Source: Ornithoclostridium faecigallinarum
Lineage (GTDB): Bacteria > Bacillota > Clostridia > Christensenellales > UBA3700
Direction: 5' to 3'
Assembly: GCA_018713665.1 (NCBI GenBank)
Contig: DVOI01000040.1
Coordinates: 1-64,000 of the forward strand
Length of the DNA: 64,000 bases
Part shown: positions 7,874 to 16,178 of the stretch, in pieces
Layout: each line of letters opens with the position of its first letter
Numbering within the stretch: position 1 is the first letter of the stretch
The notes under the pieces: generated by a model
What the model was told of the DNA's origin: nothing
Seen by the model: only the letters and a program-made list of their open reading frames with translations
Databases searched by the model: none
Position numbers and translations under genes: made by a program

Positions 7874-7936
7874 GTATGCGCCGAAAAAACCTAGTCCGCC
7901 GCGCCCAATGCGACGGCGAACGCATAGGCGACGCCC

Positions 7937-8206
7937 TCAAATGCTCGCAAGCAACGTCTCGTACACTTCAATCGCTTCGCCGATCTCCTTCTCGCGGCGG
8001 CAACACTCGTTGAACCGCCACACTTTGGGATGCCTGGGGTCGGTGACCGCGACCATCGCGATGTCCGCGCGATAACGCGGATCGTTCATCTCGTTGCGCG
8101 CGACTTTGAGCCGCATCAACCTGTCTTTGAGATCGTCGCCCTTGAACAGAAAGTCGAGAATCTCGTCAAGCTCCGTCTTGCGGAGCTGCGCCTGTTCGAA
8201 TGTCAT
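7937..8206 (-). CDS. Unknown 89-residue helical protein
   Basis: Not recognised. It is charged and largely helical, with no Cys motif apart from a CC pair and no signal peptide. It is a single-gene transcription unit with a clear promoter (8245-8273), a GGGAGGCG ribosome-binding site just before the ATG, and a strong terminator. That layout argues that it is a genuine gene. Confidence 0.65.
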   Translation of the reverse strand: MTFEQAQLRKTELDEILDFLFKGDDLKDRLMRLKVARNEMNDPRYRADIAMVAVTDPRHPKVWRFNECCRREKEIGEAIEVYETLLASI

Positions 8207-8244
8207 ATGCGCCTCCCGTGCGCAAGATGCGCTCTTTCAATTCA

Positions 8245-8273
8245 AGCATATTGCGTTATGCGCGCTTTGTCAA
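8245..8273 (-). promoter_or_regulatory. Promoter of the 89-residue protein gene
   Basis: TTGACA, 17 bp, TATGCT on the minus strand. Confidence 0.75.
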
Positions 8274-8288
8274 TGGCAAGAGGCGAAA

Positions 8289-8306
8289 TTTTACACAAAT
8301 TTTACA
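8289..8306. promoter_or_regulatory. Tandem TTTTACA repeats, period 11 (Pho-box-like)
   Basis: Two exact TTTTACA copies start 11 bp apart, the periodicity of PhoP boxes in Bacillus. They lie 16 bp upstream of the -35 of the 89-residue gene and abut the stop of the GH95-like gene. Function is inferred only. Confidence 0.25.
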
Positions 8307-11021
8307 TTATCTCGCAATGTTGAAGGTCACCGTCTTTTCGCCCGCCTTTCTGAACTTGAGCGTTTCGCTCTGTCCGGACAGACCGCAGGTGACGACAATC
8401 GTCTGCGCCTTTTCGGAAGATATCGTCGCGGTGACCGTGCCTGTGGCAAGCGACCACGTCATATCGGTGAGCACCGCATTCGACTTCAATCTGATACCCG
8501 AGATCCTTCCGGAGTCGAATCCGCTGAGCGGCAGCGCGGGCAGCAACTGTACCGCGCCCGGCTTTGCATAGACAAGGCTTTCGTTGATTATGCCTACATA
8601 GCCTATCGCAAAGTCGGTGCAATAGCCGCTGGACGCGTCGGTGTGGTGATTTGTCATCAAAGAGTCGTAATAGATGTTGCTGTGCATCAATCCCTCGAGA
8701 GCCTCGGTGACGATCTCGGCGCTCTCCAACTTTGCTCCGATCAGCGCGCGGTGGACGAGCGCGTGGCTCGCCTCGTTTTCGGACGCGCGAATGTCGACCG
8801 CCTTGAGCGCAGCGTCGCGAAGCTCGGGATCGTCCTTGGTCATGTCGACCGGCCACGCGCAATAAAGGTGGCTGAGGTGGCGGTGCGAGTTGTTCTCTTC
8901 AAAGTCATAGCAAGCCCACTCTTTGAGCGCGCCGTCCTCGGTCAGGAGGGGCGGCAGCTTTTCGGCAAGCGCGTCCCACCTCGACGTGTCGACGGACGGG
9001 TTGATTGACCTTGCGACGTCTTTGAGCATCTCGATTGCGCTGAGGCATGCGGCAATGTCGACCGCCGAGTTCGCCGCCGCAGGCGAAGGATAGTTCGAAG
9101 GAGTGTTCTCGGGCGAATAGGACGGGATGATGCAATAGGTCTCCCCCTCGCCGAGCGAAGTCTTGCCCTCCTCGTAGTGTATGTTGCCGTTCGCGTCGGT
9201 GTAGTATTCCGGCGTCAGCAATTGTTCCCAATAGTTGAAGTTCTTGAGCAGGAGCGGATACAAAATCTCCGTCTTGAGGTCGAGATATCCCTTCGATTTT
9301 ATCGCTTCAATCTGCGCGTCGGTGAGGTCGGTCGCGCTCGTCGACAGCACCGACTTCAAAGCGTTCAAATCAAACTCTGTCGACACGGGCACGGAAATTT
9401 CGCCCCAACTCTGCAACGCCTCGTAGAGGGGCAGCAGCAGCCATGACGCGCCTGCGTTCCAATAGCGGAAGGGATAGGGATAGCAGCTTTCGGACATCAA
9501 CGCCATGTCGCCGTCGCTGTTGACGGGAGCCTGTATCGCGTCGGTATAGCCGTGCGTCGCCATCGCGTTGCTCTCCCAATCGTCAGCCTGTCGCAAGATG
9601 AAGTTGGCGTATCCTATCGGAGCCTCGGCGATGTTCGACGAATTGAGAGCGGAAACCTGCAAGTTGACGTTGGCGTCCATCGTGTACTTTGACCCCCAAG
9701 ACGGCGCCCACTCGCCCGTCCACATGCCGTAAAGCCTGGGCGCGGCGCCTGTCGAGCTGCAAATCTGCGCGTATCTGCCCGAATAGTAAGCCTTTTGCGC
9801 AAGCGATGAGTCGATGCCGTCGGCAGGCTTGAGCAAATCCATCGCGCTCGGGAACAGGGACTCGTTTGCCGCGGTCGTGCCGCCGATGTCGAACGTGACC
9901 GCGTCGTATTGCGGCGTATAGATTTCGGCGTGCGCGACGAGCGCCGCATGATAGTCAAAGCCGTCCTTTGTCGTATATTTGTCCGCAACAGCCTTGACCT
10001 TGGCGGCGAGAGACTGCGCCAAGTCGGTGTTTTCGGGCGCGGAGACGTCGCCCGTCAAGTTGTACGTCCTGTCCGAAACGGTGATGACATAGACGTCGGA
10101 CGCGCCCTCAATCACGAGATTGAAATCGTTGTCGTCAACGTATTGGCTCTCGGACGGAGCCGCCTTGGAGACCACCTCTCGCGTGCCGCCCTCTGCAATC
10201 ACATAGCTGACGGTCGCATAGCCGCCGTTCTTCAACTCGCTGTCTTCGTAACCCTCGCCGTCTTGGTAGTGAACGACGTAATACATATATTCGCCGTCGC
10301 CCGGCGCCGACTTGCCGTATCTCAAATCGTTTTGCGGCCCCGAGCGATCCATCTCGCCTATCGCGTAGGCGGACAGGTTGTCGTACGAAAGCGTCACGTC
10401 GACCGGCGTACCCGTGCTTGACGAGCCGATGTGAGTGATTGTCACGTCGTCGGCGAACGAAGTGAAAGTCTGCCGCTCCCACTCGCCGCCCGCGTCGGTA
10501 TAGCGCACCCCGACGCGCGCGCTGCGATAGTCTGTGTAGCGCATATAGCCGCTCTCGCTGCCCTCGTCGCGCGTGATGCGCAGCGTCGCGGCGGGATGAT
10601 AGTCGTACACATCGAGATAGGGTTGATCGTCTGTGATGTCCTTGCCCTCGACGATGTTTTGACGCACCGTCTCAAGCTCGTCCGCGGTGTCGAACGCGTC
10701 GTTGCTGCGCGGATTCTTGTTTGGCAAAATGAAATGTATGTTTTGGAAGATGATCGTGTCCGAATAGGGCGACCCTGCAATGACCGCGCCCTGAACGCCG
10801 TTGCCCGTGACCATACCGTCGCGCCAAAGGCTGCGGTTGCCGTGCGAAGGCGAACCGAGCTGAGTGTATTTGTAAGAATATGACGACGTGGCGTTCGGCT
10901 CAAATCTCTTTTCCAAAAACGACGAATCGAACTCCTCTTTGTCTCTGCAGCCGGCGGCGGCGAAACACACCACACACAACGTCAATGCGATCAAGACGAC
11001 CGCCAAAACTTTTTTCCTCAT
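8307..11021 (-). CDS. GH95-like lipoprotein glycosidase (alpha-L-fucosidase/galactosidase type)
   Basis: 904 residues. A lipoprotein signal peptide (KK, hydrophobic run, lipobox AAGC at Cys25) places it on the outer face of the membrane. The central (alpha/alpha)6 region near residue 440 has LYGMWTGEWAPSWGSKYTMD followed by ANVNLQ. This matches the GH95 pattern in which two Asn residues support the catalytic water. HRHLSHLYCAWP near residue 715 is another GH95 hallmark. The exact linkage (alpha-1,2-fucose or alpha-galactose) cannot be read. It is a single gene with its own promoter; no transporter adjoins. Extracellular glycan trimming is inferred. Confidence 0.75.
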   Translation of the reverse strand: MRKKVLAVVLIALTLCVVCFAAAGCRDKEEFDSSFLEKRFEPNATSSYSYKYTQLGSPSHGNRSLWRDGMVTGNGVQGAVIAGSPYSDTIIFQNIHFILPNKNPRSNDAFDTADELETVRQNIVEGKDITDDQPYLDVYDYHPAATLRITRDEGSESGYMRYTDYRSARVGVRYTDAGGEWERQTFTSFADDVTITHIGSSSTGTPVDVTLSYDNLSAYAIGEMDRSGPQNDLRYGKSAPGDGEYMYYVVHYQDGEGYEDSELKNGGYATVSYVIAEGGTREVVSKAAPSESQYVDDNDFNLVIEGASDVYVITVSDRTYNLTGDVSAPENTDLAQSLAAKVKAVADKYTTKDGFDYHAALVAHAEIYTPQYDAVTFDIGGTTAANESLFPSAMDLLKPADGIDSSLAQKAYYSGRYAQICSSTGAAPRLYGMWTGEWAPSWGSKYTMDANVNLQVSALNSSNIAEAPIGYANFILRQADDWESNAMATHGYTDAIQAPVNSDGDMALMSESCYPYPFRYWNAGASWLLLPLYEALQSWGEISVPVSTEFDLNALKSVLSTSATDLTDAQIEAIKSKGYLDLKTEILYPLLLKNFNYWEQLLTPEYYTDANGNIHYEEGKTSLGEGETYCIIPSYSPENTPSNYPSPAAANSAVDIAACLSAIEMLKDVARSINPSVDTSRWDALAEKLPPLLTEDGALKEWACYDFEENNSHRHLSHLYCAWPVDMTKDDPELRDAALKAVDIRASENEASHALVHRALIGAKLESAEIVTEALEGLMHSNIYYDSLMTNHHTDASSGYCTDFAIGYVGIINESLVYAKPGAVQLLPALPLSGFDSGRISGIRLKSNAVLTDMTWSLATGTVTATISSEKAQTIVVTCGLSGQSETLKFRKAGEKTVTFNIAR

Positions 11022-11067
11022 AATTCCCTCGTTAAGCGTGACAAAGTACGCGGTTTTCCTTGTATTT

Positions 11068-11097
11068 ATGATACCATATCCGCCGCATTGCGGTCAA
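11068..11097 (-). promoter_or_regulatory. Promoter of the GH95-like gene
   Basis: TTGACC, 18 bp, TATCAT on the minus strand, about 50 bp before the ATG. Confidence 0.65.
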
Positions 11098-11120
11098 GCG
11101 CCGCGCATATTATTGCGCGC

Positions 11121-11147
11121 ATATAAAGAGCGCGCCCGAAGGCGCGC
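11121..11147 (-). terminator. Terminator after the DAHP synthase gene
   Basis: Stem GGCGCGC/GCGCGCC with a TTCG loop, followed by a T-rich CTTTATAT on the minus strand, about 20 bp after the stop. Confidence 0.65.
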
Positions 11148-11166
11148 CGCAGCAATGTCATTGCGT

Positions 11167-12195
11167 TCAGAGTTTGTCCGCGACGTCGAGAAGCAATCTC
11201 TCCGTCTTTTCCCAGCCGAGACACGGATCGGTGACCGACTTGCCGTACTCGCATCCTGTGACGGGCTGGGCGCCGTCCTCGATGTAACTCTCGATGAGAA
11301 AGCCGCGGACGTAGCGGCGTATGCGGTCGTTGTGGCGTATGTTGTCGACGACCTCTTTGACGATGCGAATCTGTTCGATGTAATTTTTGCCGCTGTTGCT
11401 GTGATTGGTGTCGACGATGACCGCAGGATTTTTCAACCCCTGCTTTTTGTACATATCGATGAACCGCATCAAATCCTCATAGTGATAGTTGGGGATGTTG
11501 TTGCCGTACACGTCCACGCTGCCGCGCAAGATTGCGTGCGCATAGGGATTGCCATCGGTGCGGACTTGGCAGGTGCGATACTTGAACTCGTTGGCTATCT
11601 GCGCCGCATAAATCGAGTTGAGCGTGACGGGAAAGCTGCCGTTCATCGGGTTTTTTATGCCGCAGGGGATGTCGACGCCGCTCGCGACCAATCTGTGCTG
11701 CTGGTCTTCGGACGAACGCGCGCCGACCGCAACATAGGTCAAGAGGTCGTCGAGATAGACGTGATTCTCGGGATAGAGCATCTCGTCTGCGGCGGAAAGT
11801 CCGCTCTCGGCAATCGCCCTGATGTGCATCTTGCGCAGCGCGATGATGCCGGCTTGAATGTCCGTCTCGTTCTTGTGCGGATCGGGATTGTGCAATATCC
11901 CCTTGTAGCCCTCGCCCTTTGTGCGCGGCTTGTTGGTGTATATGCGTGGAATGACAAAAATCTTTTCCTTGATCTTTTCGGCAAGCCCGGCAAGGCGGTG
12001 CACATAGTCGCAGACCGCCGGTTCGTTGTCCGCCGAGCACGGTCCGACGATGACCATCAATCTCTTGTCGTCACCGCGCAGAATCGCCTTCGCCTCTTCG
12101 TCGCGGCGCGCCTTGATCGCGGCAATCTGCGGCGTGACGGGCTCGAGCTGCTTGATCTCCTCGGACGACATAATCTGTTTGACCTTGACGAACAT
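11167..12195 (-). CDS. aroF: 3-deoxy-7-phosphoheptulonate (DAHP) synthase, class I AroG type
   Basis: 342 residues. It condenses phosphoenolpyruvate and erythrose 4-phosphate, the first step of aromatic amino acid synthesis. AroG-family motifs: VGPCSADN (about residue 50), YTNKPRTKGEGYKG (about 87-100), GARSSEDQQHR (about 157), GIKNPMNGS (about 178), VDTNHSNSGK (about 255) and GFLIESYIEDGAQP. It begins 1 bp after the copA stop, so it is read through from the copper operon, an unusual pairing. No other aromatic-pathway gene is in the window. Confidence 0.93.
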   Translation of the reverse strand: MFVKVKQIMSSEEIKQLEPVTPQIAAIKARRDEEAKAILRGDDKRLMVIVGPCSADNEPAVCDYVHRLAGLAEKIKEKIFVIPRIYTNKPRTKGEGYKGILHNPDPHKNETDIQAGIIALRKMHIRAIAESGLSAADEMLYPENHVYLDDLLTYVAVGARSSEDQQHRLVASGVDIPCGIKNPMNGSFPVTLNSIYAAQIANEFKYRTCQVRTDGNPYAHAILRGSVDVYGNNIPNYHYEDLMRFIDMYKKQGLKNPAVIVDTNHSNSGKNYIEQIRIVKEVVDNIRHNDRIRRYVRGFLIESYIEDGAQPVTGCEYGKSVTDPCLGWEKTERLLLDVADKL

Positions 12196-12196
12196 A

Positions 12197-12403
12197 TCAC
12201 GCCTCCGCTTCGTAACCTGCGTCCTCGATCGCCTTGACTATGTCTGCAAGCGCAACCTCGCCGCTCAAAGTGACGACGGCAGCGGCGGCGTCCTTGTCCG
12301 CCTTGCAATCCGCGACGCCCGGCAAAGCCTTGACGGCGTCCGCGACGTGCTTTTCGCAATGGGCGCACATCATGCCCTTGACCTTGACTGTAATCGTTTT
12401 CAT
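12197..12403 (-). CDS. copZ: Putative separate CopZ copper chaperone from internal start within copA
   Basis: 68 residues, the exact length of a free CopZ, in frame with and ending at the copA stop. The internal ATG (12401-12403) is preceded by GGAGGAGGAAGAG at 12404-12416, a strong Shine-Dalgarno at good distance. The protein starts MKTITVKVKGMMCAHC with the Cu-binding CxxC. Internal initiation would give a free chaperone besides the fused domain. This is inferred from sequence only; the purine-rich stretch also encodes Glu residues of the linker. Confidence 0.5.
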   Translation of the reverse strand: MKTITVKVKGMMCAHCEKHVADAVKALPGVADCKADKDAAAAVVTLSGEVALADIVKAIEDAGYEAEA

Positions 12404-14704
12404 CTCTTCCTCCTCCGCGACGGGGCATGCGTTGCAGGCGCATGCGGCGCGGTTTTGCGTATCTTTGATTATACTTGTTTTTTCCGCGTTTTTCAACCGT
12501 TTGGGCTTGAACAAACTCAATCTCAGCGCATTGAGCACGACGCTGACCGACGACAGGCTCATCGCGAGCGCCGCAATCATCGGATCGAGCAGCGGACCGC
12601 CCAGCGCATAGACGACGCCGGCGGCGAACGGTATGCCCAAGATGTTGTAGATGAACGCCCAAAACAGGTTCTCCTTGATGTTGCGCACGGTCGCCCTGCC
12701 GAGCTCGATTGCATACGCCGCGCCGCAGACGTCGCCGCCGACAAGCACTACGTCCGCGCTCTCGACCGCGATGTCGCTGCCCTCGCCTATCGCTATGCCC
12801 ACATCCGCGCTCGTCAACGCCGGCGCGTCGTTGATGCCGTCACCGACCATCGCGACCTTTGCGCCGCCCTTTATCAACTCGGTCACCTTGTCCGCCTTGT
12901 CGCCCGGCAGCACCTCGGCGATCGTCTCGTCTATCCCCGCCTCGCGCGCGATCGCACGCGCCGTCGCGGCGTTGTCGCCGGTCAGCATGATCGTCTTGAC
13001 GTGCCCGGCGCGCAAGTCCTCGATCAATTCCTTTGCGCCTCTCTTCAAACCGTCGGCGAGCGAAACGACGCCGATCGCCCTGCCGTCGTATGCGGCGGCG
13101 ACCACGCTCGCCCCGTCCGCGTAGGCGCGCTCCAAAGCCGCCCTTATCGGCGCGATGTCCACGCCCTCGCTCTCCAAAAACGCCTGCTTGCCGCAAATCA
13201 AAGTCTTGCCGTCGACGACAGCCTTCATGCCGTGTCCTCCTACGTTCTCCGCGCTGTCCGCAACGCGCACTTTCGCGCCGCTCGCGTCCGCATATTCGGT
13301 CACCGCCCTGGCGAGCGGATGCGCGCTCAAACGCTCGGCTGACGCACACAGACTCAAAAATTCGCTCTCGTCGCCGACGGCGAAGACCTCTTTGATTTTG
13401 GGTATGCCTTCGGTCACCGTGCCCGTCTTGTCGAGCACGACGGTGTCGATGTGAGCGCAACGCTCCAACGCCTCCGCACTCTTAAACAATATGCCTATCT
13501 TCGCGCCCGCGCCGCTGCCGGTGATGATCGCCGTCGGGGTCGCAAGCCCGAGCGCGCACGGGCACGCGATCGTCAATACGGAAACGAACACCTTGATGAC
13601 GAACGCGCTGTCCTCGCCGACCGCCGCCCACACTATCGCCGCGAGCACCGCGACCGCCATGACGGACGGGACAAAGACCTTGCTGACCTTGTCGGCGAGT
13701 TTGGCGATGGGCGCCTTGCTGTTCTGCGCGCTCTCGACCAGCTTGATTATCTTGCTGAGCATTGTGTCCGCCCCGACCGACGTCGCGCGGAATTTGAGCG
13801 TCCCGTCCCCGTTGACGGTACCGCCGATCACGCGGTCGCCGACCGTCTTGTCGACGGGCAGGCTCTCGCCTGTCAGCATACTTTCTTGCACCGCGCTCTC
13901 GCCCTCTATGACCTCGCCGTCACAGCAAAAGCTCTCGCCCGCTCTGACCAGCACGATGTCGCCTGCGACGACCTCCTGTGCGTCCACCTTGACGAAATCG
14001 CCGTCCCGTAGCACCGTCGCCTCTTTGGGCGCGAGCATAGTCAATTTGGAGATCGCCTCGCCCGTCTTGGCGAGCGCGCGGTGTTCGAGATATTTCCCGA
14101 GCGAGATCAGCGCGAGTATCACCGCCGCCGACTCGAAATAGAGGTTGTGCACCGCGTGCGCGTCGCCCATACAGACGAGCGCGAAACCGTATACGCTGTA
14201 CGCAAACGCCGCGGTCGTGCTGAGCGCGACGAGCGAATCCATGTTGGGATCGAGACGGAACAGATTGCGATATCCGCGAAAATAGATTTGATAGCTGACA
14301 GCCATCACGGGCACGCACAGGCAGATCTGCACGACCGCGAACACGACCGGATTGCCGTCCGGCGAGATCGCGTCCGGATAGGGCACGCCAATCATCGGCA
14401 GCATCGCCCAAAGCAACAATGCGAGCCCCAAAACGATGCGGACGATCGCGAACACAAGGTCGCGGTCGACCTTGACCGCCGCCCTCTTTTCCTCGGCAAA
14501 CTCGGCGGCATATCCCGCCTTTTGGACGGCTTGCGCAAGTGCGGCGACATCCACCTTGGACTCGTCGTACTCGACGACCGCCTTGCCGCTGGCGAAGTTG
14601 ACGTCCGCCCTGCTCACCCCGTCGAGTTTGAGCAACGCGCGCTGACAGCTCGCGCTGCACACGACGCAGCTCATGCCCTTGATGTTGAAAATTATGCTCT
14701 TCAT
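12197..14704 (-). CDS. copA: Copper-transporting P1B-type ATPase with N- and C-terminal HMA domains
   Basis: 835 residues. It exports Cu+ from the cytoplasm. An HMA domain at residues 1-70 has GMSCVVC. The ATPase core carries the CPC metal-site motif in TIACPCALGLATP, the phosphorylation motif DKTGT, and GDGINDAPAL, with about eight membrane segments. After a roughly 30-residue linker, a second HMA domain (last 68 residues, GMMCAHC) equals a complete CopZ chaperone. An in-frame ATG with its own strong ribosome-binding site precedes it. In most Firmicutes copZ is a separate gene. The start codon has a modest AGGG upstream. The promoter is at 14742-14770. Confidence 0.93.
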   Translation of the reverse strand: MKSIIFNIKGMSCVVCSASCQRALLKLDGVSRADVNFASGKAVVEYDESKVDVAALAQAVQKAGYAAEFAEEKRAAVKVDRDLVFAIVRIVLGLALLLWAMLPMIGVPYPDAISPDGNPVVFAVVQICLCVPVMAVSYQIYFRGYRNLFRLDPNMDSLVALSTTAAFAYSVYGFALVCMGDAHAVHNLYFESAAVILALISLGKYLEHRALAKTGEAISKLTMLAPKEATVLRDGDFVKVDAQEVVAGDIVLVRAGESFCCDGEVIEGESAVQESMLTGESLPVDKTVGDRVIGGTVNGDGTLKFRATSVGADTMLSKIIKLVESAQNSKAPIAKLADKVSKVFVPSVMAVAVLAAIVWAAVGEDSAFVIKVFVSVLTIACPCALGLATPTAIITGSGAGAKIGILFKSAEALERCAHIDTVVLDKTGTVTEGIPKIKEVFAVGDESEFLSLCASAERLSAHPLARAVTEYADASGAKVRVADSAENVGGHGMKAVVDGKTLICGKQAFLESEGVDIAPIRAALERAYADGASVVAAAYDGRAIGVVSLADGLKRGAKELIEDLRAGHVKTIMLTGDNAATARAIAREAGIDETIAEVLPGDKADKVTELIKGGAKVAMVGDGINDAPALTSADVGIAIGEGSDIAVESADVVLVGGDVCGAAYAIELGRATVRNIKENLFWAFIYNILGIPFAAGVVYALGGPLLDPMIAALAMSLSSVSVVLNALRLSLFKPKRLKNAEKTSIIKDTQNRAACACNACPVAEEEEMKTITVKVKGMMCAHCEKHVADAVKALPGVADCKADKDAAAAVVTLSGEVALADIVKAIEDAGYEAEA
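12404..12416 (-). promoter_or_regulatory. Internal ribosome-binding site inside copA
   Basis: A purine-rich GGAGGAGGAAGAG directly precedes an in-frame ATG that begins a complete CopZ-like domain. Confidence 0.5.
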
Positions 14705-14741
14705 GCAATCCCTATCAAAATAGTAGACTTTGTTTGCTTAT

Positions 14742-14770
14742 ATATTATCACTCGGCTGCGTCTTTGTCAA
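14742..14770 (-). promoter_or_regulatory. Promoter of copA-aroF
   Basis: TTGACA, 17 bp, TAATAT on the minus strand. A CTATTTTGATAG palindrome lies between it and the start codon and could be an operator; it does not match the CopY box I know. Confidence 0.75.
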
Positions 14771-14884
14771 GGATTTGCCCCGGGCGACGACTACATACAC
14801 TCCTCTTTCGCGCATTTCCATCGCCGCTTTGACGCGAGGCGTCGCGGCGGCGTTCGGTCGCCTCTCTTCCGCCCGCCGGGCACG

Positions 14885-14911
14885 AAAAAACCGCCGTGTC
14901 GCCACGGCGGT
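14885..14911 (-). terminator. Terminator of the uronate-glycoside operon
   Basis: A perfect 9-bp stem (ACCGCCGTG/CACGGCGGT) with a GCGA loop and six T on the minus strand, 14 bp after the last gene. Confidence 0.9.
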
Positions 14912-14924
14912 CTTTCGGAAAACG

Positions 14925-16175
14925 TCAATCTATGTTCGGCACCGCGAACTCCTCGCCCTCTTCGGGATAGACAAAGTCTATGACGAGATGGGTGTTGTCG
15001 AACACGTCCGCTTTGAGCTCGAGCGTGGCGTCGATCGCGTTCTTTTCGGTGTAGTAAGGCATGATGCGCTCGGTGTAGAAGTCGATCTGCTCAAGCCTCT
15101 TGTGCTTGTTGTTGTAGTCGTAGGTGTAGCGAGCGGTGTCCATCGCGCCGATCTTGTTCCAATTGTAGATGATGTCCTCGCCGAAGCCTTCCCAATAGCC
15201 GCCCTTTTCCGCGATGCGGAGCGAATCGTCAAAGTAGGCATTCAGCTCGCTCTGCCAGATCCAAAGCTCCTCGTCGAGCGCGGACAGGTACTCCTGCACT
15301 GCCGCCGGATCTGCGGTGGTCGGCACCGTGGGAGCGTTGAACTCGGGCGTCGTCTCGGGCAAGCCGTACACCGTCCTGTACTGCGCCTGCATGACGTGGG
15401 TGTAGATCTTGTTGCCGTCGGAGAAGCCGACCAGATCGTCCGAGCTGAACTCGGCGTCGTGCACGCCGTATTGCTCGAGCAGCTCAATGCCGTCGGCGAT
15501 GAGACCGACCGAAGACGTCTCGCCGTTGACGCTCATGGCAGTCGCGCCGTCCTTGGTGCGCACCTCGGTCACGGTCACGCCGTCGATGGTCGCCTTGATC
15601 GTGTCGTATCTGTACTTGTTCGCGTCGCTCTCAGCCGCGCTCGTCTCGAGTTCGGCGAGCTTTTCGGAGTCTTCGAGCGCCGCGCGGAAGTCTTCATAGA
15701 AGTTCTCCCATACGGGCGCGTACACCGTCATCTCGATGTAGAAGTCGCCGCTGTTGTTCTGGTAGTATTTGACGGTCGCGTATTGGTCGTACCAACCGTT
15801 GGACTCCATGCCGAGCGCGTCAATCGCCTCCTGCTCCTCGCTCTTGTTGCCGAACAGATCTTCGATGAAGTTGTTGTCGGGAGCGAAGGAGTCGTACAGC
15901 TCGTTGTACTCCTTCTCGAACTGATCCCAGCCCTTGTCCTCGGTCGTGCCGCGATCCATCGCCGCGTTGAAGTGACGTTCGATCGAGAACTCGGCGGAGA
16001 ATTGCGCCTTTTTGAGGTTGGCGAGGATGTCGACGTACTTGGTGTTAAATTCCTCAACGCCGTCTTTGATCTCGGTGAAGAACTCCTCTTCGCTCTGCGA
16101 GCAGCCTGCGAACATTGTCGCCAAAATGCACACGGTCATGACCGTCGCTATGATGATGAGAATTTTCTTTTTCAT
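14925..16175 (-). CDS. Lipoprotein of unknown function in the uronate-glycoside operon
   Basis: 416 residues. The lipoprotein signal peptide ends in FAGC (lipid Cys at residue 25). The rest is acidic and rich in Tyr/Glu/Asp, without a transporter-binding fold that I recognise. It is the last of 13 genes in the operon and starts 3 bp after the symporter gene. A surface glycan-binding role is plausible from position but not shown. Confidence 0.7.
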   Translation of the reverse strand: MKKKILIIIATVMTVCILATMFAGCSQSEEEFFTEIKDGVEEFNTKYVDILANLKKAQFSAEFSIERHFNAAMDRGTTEDKGWDQFEKEYNELYDSFAPDNNFIEDLFGNKSEEQEAIDALGMESNGWYDQYATVKYYQNNSGDFYIEMTVYAPVWENFYEDFRAALEDSEKLAELETSAAESDANKYRYDTIKATIDGVTVTEVRTKDGATAMSVNGETSSVGLIADGIELLEQYGVHDAEFSSDDLVGFSDGNKIYTHVMQAQYRTVYGLPETTPEFNAPTVPTTADPAAVQEYLSALDEELWIWQSELNAYFDDSLRIAEKGGYWEGFGEDIIYNWNKIGAMDTARYTYDYNNKHKRLEQIDFYTERIMPYYTEKNAIDATLELKADVFDNTHLVIDFVYPEEGEEFAVPNID

Positions 16176-16178
16176 GGC

